A stretch of DNA of 64,000 nucleotides from an uncultured Bacteroidales bacterium. GTDB taxonomy: Bacteria > Bacteroidota > Bacteroidia > Bacteroidales > Paludibacteraceae. Within the stretch, counting starts at the first letter, position 1; each line of letters starts with the position of its first letter. The stretch covers positions 1-64,000 of the forward strand of contig ONBO01000005.1 in NCBI GenBank assembly GCA_900316125.1, written 5' to 3'. The notes under the pieces were generated by a model that had not been told where the DNA came from, did no database searches, and worked only from the letters and a program-made list of their open reading frames with translations. Positions 42,669-52,540 of the stretch are shown here, one piece after another. Both the position numbers and the translations under genes were made by a program.

Positions 42669-44520
42669 CTATAAGATTTGAGTTTAACATCTTGTCTTCA
42701 AGCCACTTCCTCTTCTCCGGGATGTAACCCTTGAGGTACTTTTCAATAATGAGTGACGCAATAGGAACCGCCCATGTGGCTCCAAAACCGCCATTCTCTA
42801 TATATACCGCAATGGCTATCTTAGGGTTATCCATAGGGGCAAACGCCATGAATATGGAGTGATCCTTGCCATGCGGGTTCTGCGCCGTACCAGTCTTGCC
42901 GCAGAACTGTATGCTGTCTATAATACCTATGCGTGCGGTACCAGCCTGAACAGCACCAAGCATACCCTCCTGCACCACGTCAAAATACTTGGAGTCAACA
43001 TTGGTTTTGTGTTTGGTGCGGTACTTCTCGTCTATCTCCCCGCCTTGCACCCCTTTGAGTATATGAGGTATATAGTAATATCCTTTGTTTGCTATGGTTG
43101 CCGCAAGGTTTGCAATCTGTATAGGGGTGCAAAGTATCTCGCCCTGCCCTATTGATATTGAGATAATGGTGGATGAGTGCCAGCGTCCAGCGCCGTAGTA
43201 CCTGTCATAGAACTTGCGGGAAGGAATACTGCCACCCTTTTCATTAGGGCAGTCAACACCGAGTTTCTTGTTAAATCCGAACGAGGTTACGTCATTGAAC
43301 CAGACGTCATACGCATCGCCGGTGCTCTTGAACTTCTTAGTGCTTCCGTCAAGGAAGTCCCTGAGACCATAGCAATAGTAGGCGTTGCACGAGTGCTGTA
43401 TTGACTGGGCCAGGTCAAGCGGCGATGAGTGGGCATGGCAGCCCAACTTATGATTACCGCCATATATATAGCCTTTATAGCAAGGGAAGGCCGTGTTTTT
43501 AGTTATTATCCCCTCCTGCTGCATAACCAGAGCCTGAACCGTCTTGAATGTGGAGCCAGGCGGGTACATGGCCATAAGCGGACGGTCAAAGAGCGGCTTA
43601 TGACGGTCTTTGAGCAGCTTGGCGTAGTTAGCGGAACGCTCCCTGCCTACAAGAAGAGATGGCTTGTATGACGGTGCGGAGACAAGCGTAAGAATCTCCC
43701 CTGTTGACGGCTCTATGGCCACTATTGAGCCCATCTTGCCGCTCATAAGCTCCTCTGCGTACTTCTGAAGCTCAATATCGAGTGATATGGTAAGATCTGA
43801 ACCTGAAACAGGCAGTTTGTCAAGTTCACCGTCAAGGTACTTGCCCTTTATGTTACCATGAACGTCACGCAGCAGAATCTCATACCCCTTAGTTCCGCGC
43901 AGCAGCTCCTCGTACTTCATCTCAATACCGCTCTGACCACGATAATCGCCACGGCGATAATAATTGTCTGCTTCAAGCTGGTTACGCGTGACCTCACCTA
44001 TTGAGCCTAAAGCCAATGCTGCGTTTTCATACTGGTATTCACGCATAACCCTCTGCTGTGTGGAGACACCAGGGAAACGGAACAGCGTCTCCTGTATTCT
44101 GGCGTAATCCTGCGGACTAAGCTGCGACATGAAGACCTGAGGGGTGTAACGCGAGTATCCCGGATTCTTCTTTTTATCTTTTATAAGCGCAATTCTCTCA
44201 TCAAACTCCTCACGGCTTATATCAAGCAGAGAGCAGAACTGCAATGTGTCAAAATTGACCATTTCACGCAGAATAACCATAACATCATAGACTGGCTTGT
44301 TTGATACAACAAGACGTCCGTCACGGTCATAAATAAGCCCTCGTGACGGATATATAGTCTGTTTTAGGAAGGCGTTACTGTCTGCGCTGTCCTTATATGT
44401 GGAATCAACAACCTGAAGATAAAACAAGCGCAGCACGTAGGTAAGAGCAACCAACACCACAATGGCAACAATAACATATTGCCGGTATCCGAGGTCTTGT
44501 TTTCTTGAACTGTATCCCAC
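42661..44520 (-). CDS. mrdA: penicillin-binding protein 2
   Basis: 619 residues. One N-terminal membrane segment, then a dimerisation region and the transpeptidase with STFK (PPGSTFKTVQ), SCN (IQHSCNAYY) and KTG (CGKTGTAQN). It cross-links peptidoglycan during elongation and works with RodA. It lies 6 bp after mreD and overlaps rodA. Confidence 0.95.
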   Translation of the reverse strand: MGYSSRKQDLGYRQYVIVAIVVLVALTYVLRLFYLQVVDSTYKDSADSNAFLKQTIYPSRGLIYDRDGRLVVSNKPVYDVMVILREMVNFDTLQFCSLLDISREEFDERIALIKDKKKNPGYSRYTPQVFMSQLSPQDYARIQETLFRFPGVSTQQRVMREYQYENAALALGSIGEVTRNQLEADNYYRRGDYRGQSGIEMKYEELLRGTKGYEILLRDVHGNIKGKYLDGELDKLPVSGSDLTISLDIELQKYAEELMSGKMGSIVAIEPSTGEILTLVSAPSYKPSLLVGRERSANYAKLLKDRHKPLFDRPLMAMYPPGSTFKTVQALVMQQEGIITKNTAFPCYKGYIYGGNHKLGCHAHSSPLDLAQSIQHSCNAYYCYGLRDFLDGSTKKFKSTGDAYDVWFNDVTSFGFNKKLGVDCPNEKGGSIPSRKFYDRYYGAGRWHSSTIISISIGQGEILCTPIQIANLAATIANKGYYYIPHILKGVQGGEIDEKYRTKHKTNVDSKYFDVVQEGMLGAVQAGTARIGIIDSIQFCGKTGTAQNPHGKDHSIFMAFAPMDNPKIAIAVYIENGGFGATWAVPIASLIIEKYLKGYIPEKRKWLEDKMLNSNLIGE

Positions 44521-44526
44521 TTGCTC

Positions 44527-45024
44527 CTATCTTTTTGTAATGAGGTAGTAACACAATATGAGCAGTGTGGTGACAATGGTGTTAAGCACTGCCTTGAAAA
44601 TGGTAAACCATGCGCCCGCAAAGGTCCATGCTTCTGCAAAGAAGAGTATCAGATGGTGGAATAGTACAAGCCCTACGGTGTACTTAAGGAATGATGCAAG
44701 ACGCAACCTTCCGAGAGAGGGTTCAACCGCACCCATATCATTATGAGGCATTATAAAACCAAACCAGAAGTCTCTGCCGTATGCCACCGCCACGGTAGCT
44801 GCGATGTGTACACCGGGAGTGTTGCTGAACATATCCACAAAAAGCCCCATTAGGAAAGCAAGTCCCATGGAGGCGTAAATATTAAACCCGATAGGAAGAG
44901 AAAGTATAAAGAGAATGTAGATATACGGGCAAATATATCCCATATAGTCCATATTGCTAAAAATCAGAGCCTGAAGCAATAGCAGGACCACAAACATCAC
45001 CGTTTCTCTAATAACCTTCTCCAT
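44527..45024 (-). CDS. mreD: MreD rod-shape membrane protein
   Basis: 165 residues, five membrane segments and no catalytic motif. The DMFSNTPGVHIAATV segment and its place after mreC fit MreD, a link in the elongasome. The start codon and the mreC stop share one base. Sequence alone is weakly distinctive; position decides the call. Confidence 0.9.
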   Translation of the reverse strand: MEKVIRETVMFVVLLLLQALIFSNMDYMGYICPYIYILFILSLPIGFNIYASMGLAFLMGLFVDMFSNTPGVHIAATVAVAYGRDFWFGFIMPHNDMGAVEPSLGRLRLASFLKYTVGLVLFHHLILFFAEAWTFAGAWFTIFKAVLNTIVTTLLILCYYLITKR

Positions 45025-45872
45025 TACTCCTCTATATCTTTTTGAAGTTTTTTAAGTTCCTCACTATCGCTGAATGATATCACATCCACGTATGAGAGAC
45101 TATAGAATGATGTACTGAGCCTAACCTTTATCCTGTAGAAACTGTCAGAATCCTTAAGTTCAGCCTCAGCCACCTCACCCACTGGAACGCCTTCCGGGAA
45201 GACGTATGAAAAACCACTTGTGTATATCTTCTCCCCTACAGTCACCGTAACATGCCTTGGCACCTCAATAAGGTTTGCGTATGAAGGATTAAGGCCATTC
45301 CATACAAGAGAACCAATAACTTTGGAACTGTCAAGGCGGCAGCTTATGCGTGACATGGAGTTTATTATCGGCAATACAACGCAATAGTGCTCTGACACCG
45401 TAGACACAATGCCTACAACACCCTGACTGCAGATCACGCCCATATCGGGCATTACACCGTCTGACTCTCCCTTGTCAAGGGTTATGAAGTTATCCAGCTT
45501 GTTCACAGAGTTTCCTATCACCTTGGCCGGAATGTGAATAAGACTCTTGGAGCCAAACTGTAAAGAATCTCTTAACGCCTTTACAGTAGCAGAGTCTATA
45601 TATTCTGACAAACGCCTCTCAAGCAAGTCTATCTCATTTTTAAGTTGGCTGTTCTCTTCAGAGAGGTGCTCATTCGCCGATGAGAGAGAAAAGTATGAAG
45701 ATACTGAGTTTGATGCATCAAGAAGGCCGCCTGATACGGAGTTTGAAGTGCTGATAATAGCGTAGCTATGGTACTTGCTGCGCTGCACCATTAAAACCAC
45801 CGCTACTGTTTCAAATATTATGAACAGTAGCAGCGGCGAAATCTTGATTAAAAAACCCAGAAGGTTTCTCAT
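45024..45872 (-). CDS. mreC: MreC rod-shape determining protein
   Basis: 282 residues. One N-terminal membrane segment, then a coiled coil at about 65-100 (NEHLSEENSQLKNEIDLLER), then a periplasmic beta domain (GESDGVMPDMGVICSQGVVG). MreC activates PBP2 and RodA. It starts 1 bp after mreB and its stop overlaps mreD. Confidence 0.93.
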   Translation of the reverse strand: MRNLLGFLIKISPLLLFIIFETVAVVLMVQRSKYHSYAIISTSNSVSGGLLDASNSVSSYFSLSSANEHLSEENSQLKNEIDLLERRLSEYIDSATVKALRDSLQFGSKSLIHIPAKVIGNSVNKLDNFITLDKGESDGVMPDMGVICSQGVVGIVSTVSEHYCVVLPIINSMSRISCRLDSSKVIGSLVWNGLNPSYANLIEVPRHVTVTVGEKIYTSGFSYVFPEGVPVGEVAEAELKDSDSFYRIKVRLSTSFYSLSYVDVISFSDSEELKKLQKDIEE

Positions 45873-45873
45873 A

Positions 45874-46902
45874 TTATCTCATAAGGAATGAGTAGTTGTC
45901 AACGTTCTTAAGTGCCAGACCTGTACCACGAGCCACTGCGTGCAATGGATCATCAGCCACATGGAAAGGAATGTTAACCTTGTCATAGAAACGTTTTGCA
46001 AGGCCGCGCAGCAGGGCGCCACCACCTGTCAGGTGAATACCGTTACGTACGATATCAGCATACAGTTCAGGAGGAGTCTGCTCGAGCGCTGCAAGAATAG
46101 CGGTCTCCATCTTGGTAATTGATTTGTCAAGACAGTGTGCTATCTCCTGATATGATACAGGCACCTCCATTGGCAGGGATGTCATACGGTTAGGACCGCG
46201 TACTACGTAATCCTCTGGAGCCTCCTCGTCATCAAGTTCTGTAAGAGCGGAACCCACATTTATCTTGATAAGCTCTGCAGTACGCTCACCTACCTTGATG
46301 TTGTGAATCTGACCCATGTATTGAACAATATCATCGGTGAGTTCATCACCTGCTATACGAATTGACTTGTTACATACAAGACATCCAAGAGATATTACTG
46401 CAATCTCAGTGGTACCGCCACCTATATCCACAATCATGTGGCCTTCCGGAGCCTCAACGTCAAGACCCACACCCATAGCGGCAGCCATAGGCTCATATAT
46501 CATGTATACGTCACGGCAGCCGGCATGCTCTGTAGAGTCACGTACAGCACGTCTCTCAACCTCAGTACTACCTGAAGGTATGCAGATAACCATCTTAATT
46601 GACGGTGACATAAGGAAGTTCTGCTTTCTGTTGACCATCTTGACCATACCCCTTATCATCTCCTCTGCAGCCTTGAAGTCTGCGATAACACCATCACGGA
46701 GCGGACGTACAGTACGTATGTTACTGTTCTCCTTACCCTTCATCTGCTGTGCCTTCTCACCTATGGCCATAACAGCCTCGCTACGGCTGTCAAGAGCCAC
46801 AATTGAAGGCTCGTCTAAAACAATCTTGCCGTTTTGAATGATTATGGAATTGGCGGTTCCCAAGTCCATTGCCAACTCCTGTGTGAAACTAAATAATCCC
46901 AT
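45874..46902 (-). CDS. mreB: MreB actin-like cell-shape protein
   Basis: 342 residues from ATG at 46902 (MGLFSFTQELAMDLGTANS). A longer reading from 46980 runs through AT-rich repeat sequence and the purH end and is rejected. Actin-fold phosphate motifs: DLGTANSI and DIGGGTTEIAV; adenosine motif GGGALLRGL. MreB filaments guide wall growth. The leader carries a short dispersed repeat (AAGTTGAAAATTAAAAATT, in the genome strand). Confidence 0.95.
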   Translation of the reverse strand: MGLFSFTQELAMDLGTANSIIIQNGKIVLDEPSIVALDSRSEAVMAIGEKAQQMKGKENSNIRTVRPLRDGVIADFKAAEEMIRGMVKMVNRKQNFLMSPSIKMVICIPSGSTEVERRAVRDSTEHAGCRDVYMIYEPMAAAMGVGLDVEAPEGHMIVDIGGGTTEIAVISLGCLVCNKSIRIAGDELTDDIVQYMGQIHNIKVGERTAELIKINVGSALTELDDEEAPEDYVVRGPNRMTSLPMEVPVSYQEIAHCLDKSITKMETAILAALEQTPPELYADIVRNGIHLTGGGALLRGLAKRFYDKVNIPFHVADDPLHAVARGTGLALKNVDNYSFLMR

Positions 46903-46922
46903 TATAAGTTGAAAATTAAAAA

Positions 46923-48443
46923 TTAATGTTTGAAATGTCTGATTCCGGTGATTACCATGGCCATGCCGTTTTTCTCGCAATAGTCAAAGCTCTCCTGGTC
47001 ACGAACTGAGCCGCCAGGTTGAACAACAGCGTTGATACCTGCATTGTGAGCAATCTCCACACAGTCTCCAAACGGGAAGAATGCGTCAGATGCCATTACA
47101 GCGCCGTTAAGGTCCATATTGAACGAACCTGCCTTCTCTATAGCCTGCTTAAGGGCGTCAACTCTTGATGTCTGCCCTACTCCGCTTGCGCATAACTGTT
47201 TGTTTTTAGCCAGAACTATTGAGTTAGACTTGGAGTGCTTAACAATCTTGTTGGCAAAAATCATATCCTCAATCTCAGCATCGGTGGCTGTACGGCTGGT
47301 GACAGGCTTAAAGTCAGCGGCTGTCTCCACGCTGGTGTCACGGTCCTGAACCAACACACCGTTAAGCGCTGTACGGTAAAGCTTCTGCGGCATTGCTGTC
47401 TCCTTCTGAATGAGGATTATGCGGTTCTTCTTCTGTGAAAGCACCTCAAGAGCGTCCATGTCATAATCTGGAGCGATGATAACCTCAAAGAATATCTTTG
47501 TAATCTCATCAGCTGTGGCTTTGTCAACAGGGGTGTTTGTAATAAGCACACCGCCAAATGCTGATACAGGGTCTCCTGCAAGAGCATCCTTCCAAGCCTC
47601 TACAAGAGTTGGGCGTGAAGCCACACCACATGCGTTATTGTGCTTGAGGATGGCAAAGGTCACCTCGTCGAAGTCATTTATAAGATTAACAGCAGCATCT
47701 ATGTCAAGAAGGTTGTTATATGATATCTCCTTGCCGTGTATCTGCTCAAACATATCATCAAACTTACCGTAGAAATAGCCCTTCTGGTGAGGATTCTCAC
47801 CGTAACGGAGAGTCTTGGCTCCATCCATGGCGCTGCGGAATGCAGAACCTTCACCACCGTCAAAATAGTTGAAGATAGCGGAGTCATACAGGCTTGATAC
47901 GGCAAAAGCCTCTTTGGCGAAGAACTTACGCTGTTCCAGTGTTGAAACCGCACCGTTCTCATTAAGCATCTCAATAAGCGGTGTGTACTGAGCCTGTGAA
48001 GCAACAATAATCACATCCTTAAAGTTCTTTGCGGCAGCACGTATAAGTGAAATTCCGCCTATGTCTATCTTCTCAATGATGTCCGCCTCAGGTGCGCCGC
48101 TCTTCACAGTGTCTTCAAAAGGATAGAGGTCTACAATAACCAGATCTATCTCAGGTATCTCATATTGAGACATCTGCTCTCTGTCCTGCTCCAGTTCACG
48201 TCTTCCAAGTATGCCACCGAAAACTTTTGGGTGCAAGGTCTTCACCCTGCCGCCAAGGATTGACGGGTAACCTGTAAGGCTTTCAACTGTCTTGCATGGC
48301 ACTCCAAGACTTTCAATAAAGGAGTGAGTTCCACCTGTAGAGAGAAGCTCAACGCCCTCTTCATGTAACTTTTTGATAATGATGTCAAGGTTCTCCTTGT
48401 GAAAAACAGACACCAACGCGGTCTTGATACGTTTTTGTTCCAT
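46923..48443 (-). CDS. purH: bifunctional AICAR transformylase/IMP cyclohydrolase
   Basis: 506 residues from ATG at 48443; a GTG at 48452 is possible. The N-terminal MGS-like IMP cyclohydrolase domain has LLSTGGTHSFIESLG; the C-terminal transformylase has KHNNACGVAS and SDAFFPFGDCVE. It performs the last two steps of IMP synthesis. A -7 element TAATTTTG lies at 48477-48470, so it heads the purH-mreBCD-mrdA-rodA transcript. Confidence 0.95.
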   Translation of the reverse strand: MEQKRIKTALVSVFHKENLDIIIKKLHEEGVELLSTGGTHSFIESLGVPCKTVESLTGYPSILGGRVKTLHPKVFGGILGRRELEQDREQMSQYEIPEIDLVIVDLYPFEDTVKSGAPEADIIEKIDIGGISLIRAAAKNFKDVIIVASQAQYTPLIEMLNENGAVSTLEQRKFFAKEAFAVSSLYDSAIFNYFDGGEGSAFRSAMDGAKTLRYGENPHQKGYFYGKFDDMFEQIHGKEISYNNLLDIDAAVNLINDFDEVTFAILKHNNACGVASRPTLVEAWKDALAGDPVSAFGGVLITNTPVDKATADEITKIFFEVIIAPDYDMDALEVLSQKKNRIILIQKETAMPQKLYRTALNGVLVQDRDTSVETAADFKPVTSRTATDAEIEDMIFANKIVKHSKSNSIVLAKNKQLCASGVGQTSRVDALKQAIEKAGSFNMDLNGAVMASDAFFPFGDCVEIAHNAGINAVVQPGGSVRDQESFDYCEKNGMAMVITGIRHFKH

Positions 48444-48527
48444 AATAAACACTTTGCAAAATTGTTTTGCAAAATTAAAAAATAGTTGTAACTGAAAGCA
48501 TTACAGAATGCTAAAAAAGTAGTATTG

Positions 48528-49025
48528 TTAATAAGTTTTTCTCCTTTTGTAGGTTACGAAACTATACGGGTAGTGATTTTTCTCATCGGGAGCGTGATTT
48601 TCACTGTAAATAACCTCCCAAATATCACTGTCTATAGTGGGGAAAAACACGTCTGCATCGAAGCAACTGTCTATTTTTGTTATTTCAAGTACATCGGCAT
48701 TCGCAATGGACTGAAAGTAGATTGAAGAACCGCCTATAATAAACACCTTTTCCGTATTGCTACACGAAGCGAACGCATCTGATAAAGACTCAAACACTTC
48801 ACAATTCGCCAAAGAAAGCCCTTTCTGGCGGGAGACTACTATGTTTCTTCTGTTAGGAAGAGCCCCCTTGGGCAGAGAGTCAAATGTCTTTCTTCCCATT
48901 ATAACTGTGTGTGTCTCAGTAAGAGACTTGAAGTGTCTGAGGTCAGCAGGAAGGTGGCAAAGGAGCTGGTTGTCCTTGCCAATGCCTCCATTACGGTCAA
49001 TGGCTGCTATTATTGTAAGTTCCAT
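48528..49025 (-). CDS. folA: dihydrofolate reductase
   Basis: 165 residues. IAAIDRNGGIGKDNQLLCHLPADL, a GRKTFDSLP segment and FIIGGSSIYF are family features. It reduces dihydrofolate made by ThyA, encoded 12 bp upstream in the same direction. The first enzyme motif has the Leu-Pro-Ala-Asp substrate residues. Intact. Confidence 0.95.
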   Translation of the reverse strand: MELTIIAAIDRNGGIGKDNQLLCHLPADLRHFKSLTETHTVIMGRKTFDSLPKGALPNRRNIVVSRQKGLSLANCEVFESLSDAFASCSNTEKVFIIGGSSIYFQSIANADVLEITKIDSCFDADVFFPTIDSDIWEVIYSENHAPDEKNHYPYSFVTYKRRKTY

Positions 49026-49037
49026 TATATTAACATA

Positions 49038-49832
49038 TTATACGGCTACAACTCCTTTTATATGAGGATGCGGGTCATAATCTGTCAGCTGAAAATCCTC
49101 ATACTTGAAGTCAAAAATACTCTTTACATCAGGGTTTATAATCATCTTTGGCAGCTTACGAGGCTCTCTTGTAAGCTGAAGTCTGACCTGCTCAAGGTGA
49201 TTCTTGTATATGTGAGCATCACCAAGGGTATGTACAAAGTCACCAGCCTCAAGGCCGCAAACCTGTGCCATCATCATCAAAAGCAGAGCGTATGAAGCAA
49301 TGTTGAAAGGCACACCTAAAAAGATGTCAGCACTGCGCTGATATAACTGCAAGCTAAGCTTCCCGTTTGCCACATAGAACTGAAAGAAGGCGTGGCATGG
49401 CGGCAGGTTCATGTTGCCAAGGTCAGCAACATTCCATGAACTTACAATTATACGACGTGAGTCAGGATTGTTTTTTATAGTATCCACGGCCTCTGCAATC
49501 TGGTCAATATGTCCGCCGTTATAGTCAGGCCATGAGCGCCATTGGTAGCCGTAGATATGACCGAGAGAGCCGTCTGGGTCCGCCCATTCGTTCCATATTC
49601 TCACTCCATTATCCTGGAGGTACTTGACGTTTGTATCGCCGTTAAGAAACCATAACAGCTCATATATAATAGACTTCAGGTGCAGTTTCTTTGTTGTAAG
49701 CAGAGGGAAACCGTCTGCCATAGAGAAACGCATCTGATGGCCGAAAACACTAATTGTGCCGGTACCGGTGCGGTCTGTCTTCTCTACCCCTTCAGTAAGC
49801 ACCCTGTTCAATAAATCTAAGTACTGTTTCAT
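49038..49832 (-). CDS. thyA: thymidylate synthase
   Basis: 264 residues from the ATG at 49832; the catalytic cysteine is in [11 protein letters not shown] and the folate/dUMP region reads [13 protein letters not shown]. It methylates dUMP with methylene-tetrahydrofolate. The gene starts 5 bp after the stop of the OmpA lipoprotein gene and precedes folA. The intact canonical ThyA means a flavin ThyX is not needed. Confidence 0.96.
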   Translation of the reverse strand: MKQYLDLLNRVLTEGVEKTDRTGTGTISVFGHQMRFSMADGFPLLTTKKLHLKSIIYELLWFLNGDTNVKYLQDNGVRIWNEWADPDGSLGHIYGYQWRSWPDYNGGHIDQIAEAVDTIKNNPDSRRIIVSSWNVADLGNMNLPPCHAFFQFYVANGKLSLQLYQRSADIFLGVPFNIASYALLLMMMAQVCGLEAGDFVHTLGDAHIYKNHLEQVRLQLTREPRKLPKMIINPDVKSIFDFKYEDFQLTDYDPHPHIKGVVAV

Positions 49833-49837
49833 AAGAA

Positions 49838-51826
49838 TCAAAACATTTTGTATGTAGTCTTAACAACCTTGAACTCTGTTCTACGGTTTATCTGGTTAGC
49901 AGTCTCCTGCTGATCTTTACCCAACCCTTTAATGAATGTCTCCGTAAGAGGAACTCCAATCTTCAGGAATTTGTACTGACGTACTAAAGCCTTGTCTGGC
50001 ACCACTGGTTCAGACTCACCGTAACCAACTGCGGTCAGGCGGTCTGACTCAATCCCCTTTGATAGAAGATAATCAACCACACTCTTTGCACGCTCTTGTG
50101 AAAGTTTCATATTGGCGTCATCGCTGCCCACATAATCTGTATGCGCCGCTATCTCAATTGTAATGTTTGGATTGTCATTAAGCAGTTTTACAAGCGCATC
50201 CAGACCATTGTTTGACTCAGGCGTAAGCTTGGCGGAGCCAAACTCAAAGAATATGTTATCCATCTTTACAGGCCTAGATACTGATGTAAGTGAAAAATCC
50301 ATTTTGAAATTCTCACTCTTTTCCGCATCGCTGACTGTAAGCTCGTTCTTGGAGTTAAGAAAACCCCTGCATGTGGCCAGGATAACATATTTCGTACTCT
50401 TCTCTATTGGATAAGAGTACGTGCCGTTCTTTTTTGTCTTAATGTTGGCTATAGTGCCGTTATCCCCCACCATCTTGATTACTGCATCACCAAGAGGCTC
50501 TCCCATTGAGTTGGTTACCGTACCTTCAATGTTAAAGGAGAGATGAGGGAGTTCAAAACGATATATGTGGTCATAGTTCTTTCTGTCTCCACGGTTTGAT
50601 GAAAAGTAGCCCCAGTCTCCATCTTTTGAAACCGTTATGCCAAAGTCATCATATCGTGAGTTAATAGGCTGCATCATATTGGAAACAACCCAGGCTACTG
50701 AGTCCTTGTTCTCTGTTAGTTTAGCTGTGAATATGTCAAGACCGCCAAAACCCTCATGGCCGTCTGAAGAGAAGTAGAATGTTCCGTCTGGTGCAAAATA
50801 TGGGAACATCTCATCTCCGGCAGTGTTTATTGACGGACCAAGATTCTGAGGCACGCTCCAGCCGTCGCCCTCCTTGCGAGTGCGCCAAATGTCCTTGCCT
50901 CCTAACGTGCCAGGCATGTCACTAACAAAATAGAGCCACACCCCTTCATTGTCAATGGCGGGATGAGCCACTGTTATGGTGGAGTCTTTCAGAATTTTCA
51001 CCTGCTTAGGCTCACTCCACGCAGCACCGGTACGGTCTGATGAATATATGGCTGCACCTAACGTCTCACCCTTCACCACCTTACTCAAAGTGTAATAGAG
51101 AGTCTGGAAATCAGATGAAAAACTTACTGTACCTTGGTCAAACTCTGATTCTATACCCTCCACTTCCTCCGGAGAATCCCACACTCCCTTCACATTGGTC
51201 TTTGTGGAGAATATGCGGTTATTACGTTGGCCGGTTATCTGACTGTTACGGCTCTTCTTTGCGCCACGGGCCACTCTGGTGCTGTTAAAGTAGAGGACAT
51301 CATCATCCCTGCTGGCAAAGGCAGGGCAAAAATCCGAGTATTTGGAGTTGAAAACCTTGTCTCTAGTAACCACATACCTTGAAGGCTTTTTCCACTCTTC
51401 AAGAGCCTTATTACAAGACTCTATGCCGTTACTTATCACCTCAGAGCTTCCAGTTATCTCCGCCTGCTTCTCGTACATCTTTATAGCCTCCTTGTACTTG
51501 CCGTTTGACCTAAGCACTTCAGCATAAAAGTAGTATACAAGACTGTCCTTGCTGCCAAACTTGACTGCATTCTTGTAAGCAGTCTCCGCCCTCTTGTTGT
51601 TTTCAATAAGCCTGTATGAGTTACCCATCTTATAGGCTACTGAACCCTTAAGAGAACGCTTTTTATTCGGCACATTAGGATATATGCTCCTATACATCTC
51701 TGCGGCTCGGTAGTACTCCCCTAAGGCAAACTTTTTGTCTGCCTTCTGGATACGGGAGTTCAGGCTACAGGAACATAGCACTGCAGCCAGCATTGCAAAA
51801 ATTAGAACCCTTCTGAATGTCATCAC
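49838..51826 (-). CDS. OmpA-family lipoprotein with TPR, PD40 and carboxypeptidase-regulatory domains
   Basis: 662 residues. The lipobox is AVLCSC (C20). Order: TPR-like helices (25-140), PD40 beta-propeller repeats (about 180-420, for example [19 protein letters not shown]), a CarboxypepD_reg-like domain (430-510) and a C-terminal OmpA domain (520-655) that binds peptidoglycan ([17 protein letters not shown] and [18 protein letters not shown]). This layout resembles PorE-type proteins of Bacteroidota, which tie envelope machines to the wall. No other type IX secretion genes are near. It overlaps rprY by 4 bp. Confidence 0.85.
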   Translation of the reverse strand: MMTFRRVLIFAMLAAVLCSCSLNSRIQKADKKFALGEYYRAAEMYRSIYPNVPNKKRSLKGSVAYKMGNSYRLIENNKRAETAYKNAVKFGSKDSLVYYFYAEVLRSNGKYKEAIKMYEKQAEITGSSEVISNGIESCNKALEEWKKPSRYVVTRDKVFNSKYSDFCPAFASRDDDVLYFNSTRVARGAKKSRNSQITGQRNNRIFSTKTNVKGVWDSPEEVEGIESEFDQGTVSFSSDFQTLYYTLSKVVKGETLGAAIYSSDRTGAAWSEPKQVKILKDSTITVAHPAIDNEGVWLYFVSDMPGTLGGKDIWRTRKEGDGWSVPQNLGPSINTAGDEMFPYFAPDGTFYFSSDGHEGFGGLDIFTAKLTENKDSVAWVVSNMMQPINSRYDDFGITVSKDGDWGYFSSNRGDRKNYDHIYRFELPHLSFNIEGTVTNSMGEPLGDAVIKMVGDNGTIANIKTKKNGTYSYPIEKSTKYVILATCRGFLNSKNELTVSDAEKSENFKMDFSLTSVSRPVKMDNIFFEFGSAKLTPESNNGLDALVKLLNDNPNITIEIAAHTDYVGSDDANMKLSQERAKSVVDYLLSKGIESDRLTAVGYGESEPVVPDKALVRQYKFLKIGVPLTETFIKGLGKDQQETANQINRRTEFKVVKTTYKMF

Positions 51827-52536
51827 ATTTTTGGCTCAGACGGAGCTACGAGCTTATAACCCTTACCGTGAATATTTATTATCTGAACTTGTGGGTCTCT
51901 TCTAAGAAGTTTTCTCAATTTGGTGATATAAACGTCCATGCTGCGGGCGTTGTAGTAGTTGTCATCAATCCAAATTGTCTTCAGAGTGTAGTTACGCTCG
52001 AGTATGTCATTAAGATTTGTACAAAGAAGATTCATAAGATCAGCCTCTTTGGTGGTCAGTTTTGTAATCTCACCATCCTCTTCAAAGACAAGCTGCTGCT
52101 TCTGTGAATCAAATATGTATTTGCCTAGCTTGTATACAGCCTTCTCAGCCTGCTTCTTGGCTCTTATTCTGCGTAGAATAGCCTCCATTCTGCACAAAAG
52201 CTCCTCCATACTGAATGGCTTGGTTATATAATCATCACAACCATTACGGAAACCCTCAATTATATCATCTTTCAAATTCTTTGCTGTAAGGAATATAATT
52301 GGGGTGTCAGGGCTGATTGACCTGATATCTGACGCCAGCGTGAAACCATCCTTCTCCGGCATCATGACATCAAATATGCAAATATCATACTGGTTTTGCA
52401 AAAATGCCTCATATCCAGCTACTCCGTTTTCACAACGGTCAGTATTATAGCCCTTTACTTGAAGGTACTCACATAATAGCATACCCAGATTCTCGTCGTC
52501 CTCACAAAGAAGGACCTTTACATTTTCTTCACTCAT
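51823..52536 (-). CDS. rprY: OmpR-family response regulator RprY-like
   Basis: 237 residues. Receiver domain with acidic pocket (LLCEDDENL), phosphorylated Asp in CIFDVMMPEKDG and the switch Lys in ITKPFSMEELL. The C-terminal winged helix is of OmpR type. It is encoded 4 bp after the kinase gene. RprX-RprY of Bacteroides is the closest known pair; its targets are not set here. Confidence 0.9.
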   Translation of the reverse strand: MSEENVKVLLCEDDENLGMLLCEYLQVKGYNTDRCENGVAGYEAFLQNQYDICIFDVMMPEKDGFTLASDIRSISPDTPIIFLTAKNLKDDIIEGFRNGCDDYITKPFSMEELLCRMEAILRRIRAKKQAEKAVYKLGKYIFDSQKQQLVFEEDGEITKLTTKEADLMNLLCTNLNDILERNYTLKTIWIDDNYYNARSMDVYITKLRKLLRRDPQVQIINIHGKGYKLVAPSEPKM

Positions 52537-52540
52537 AAGA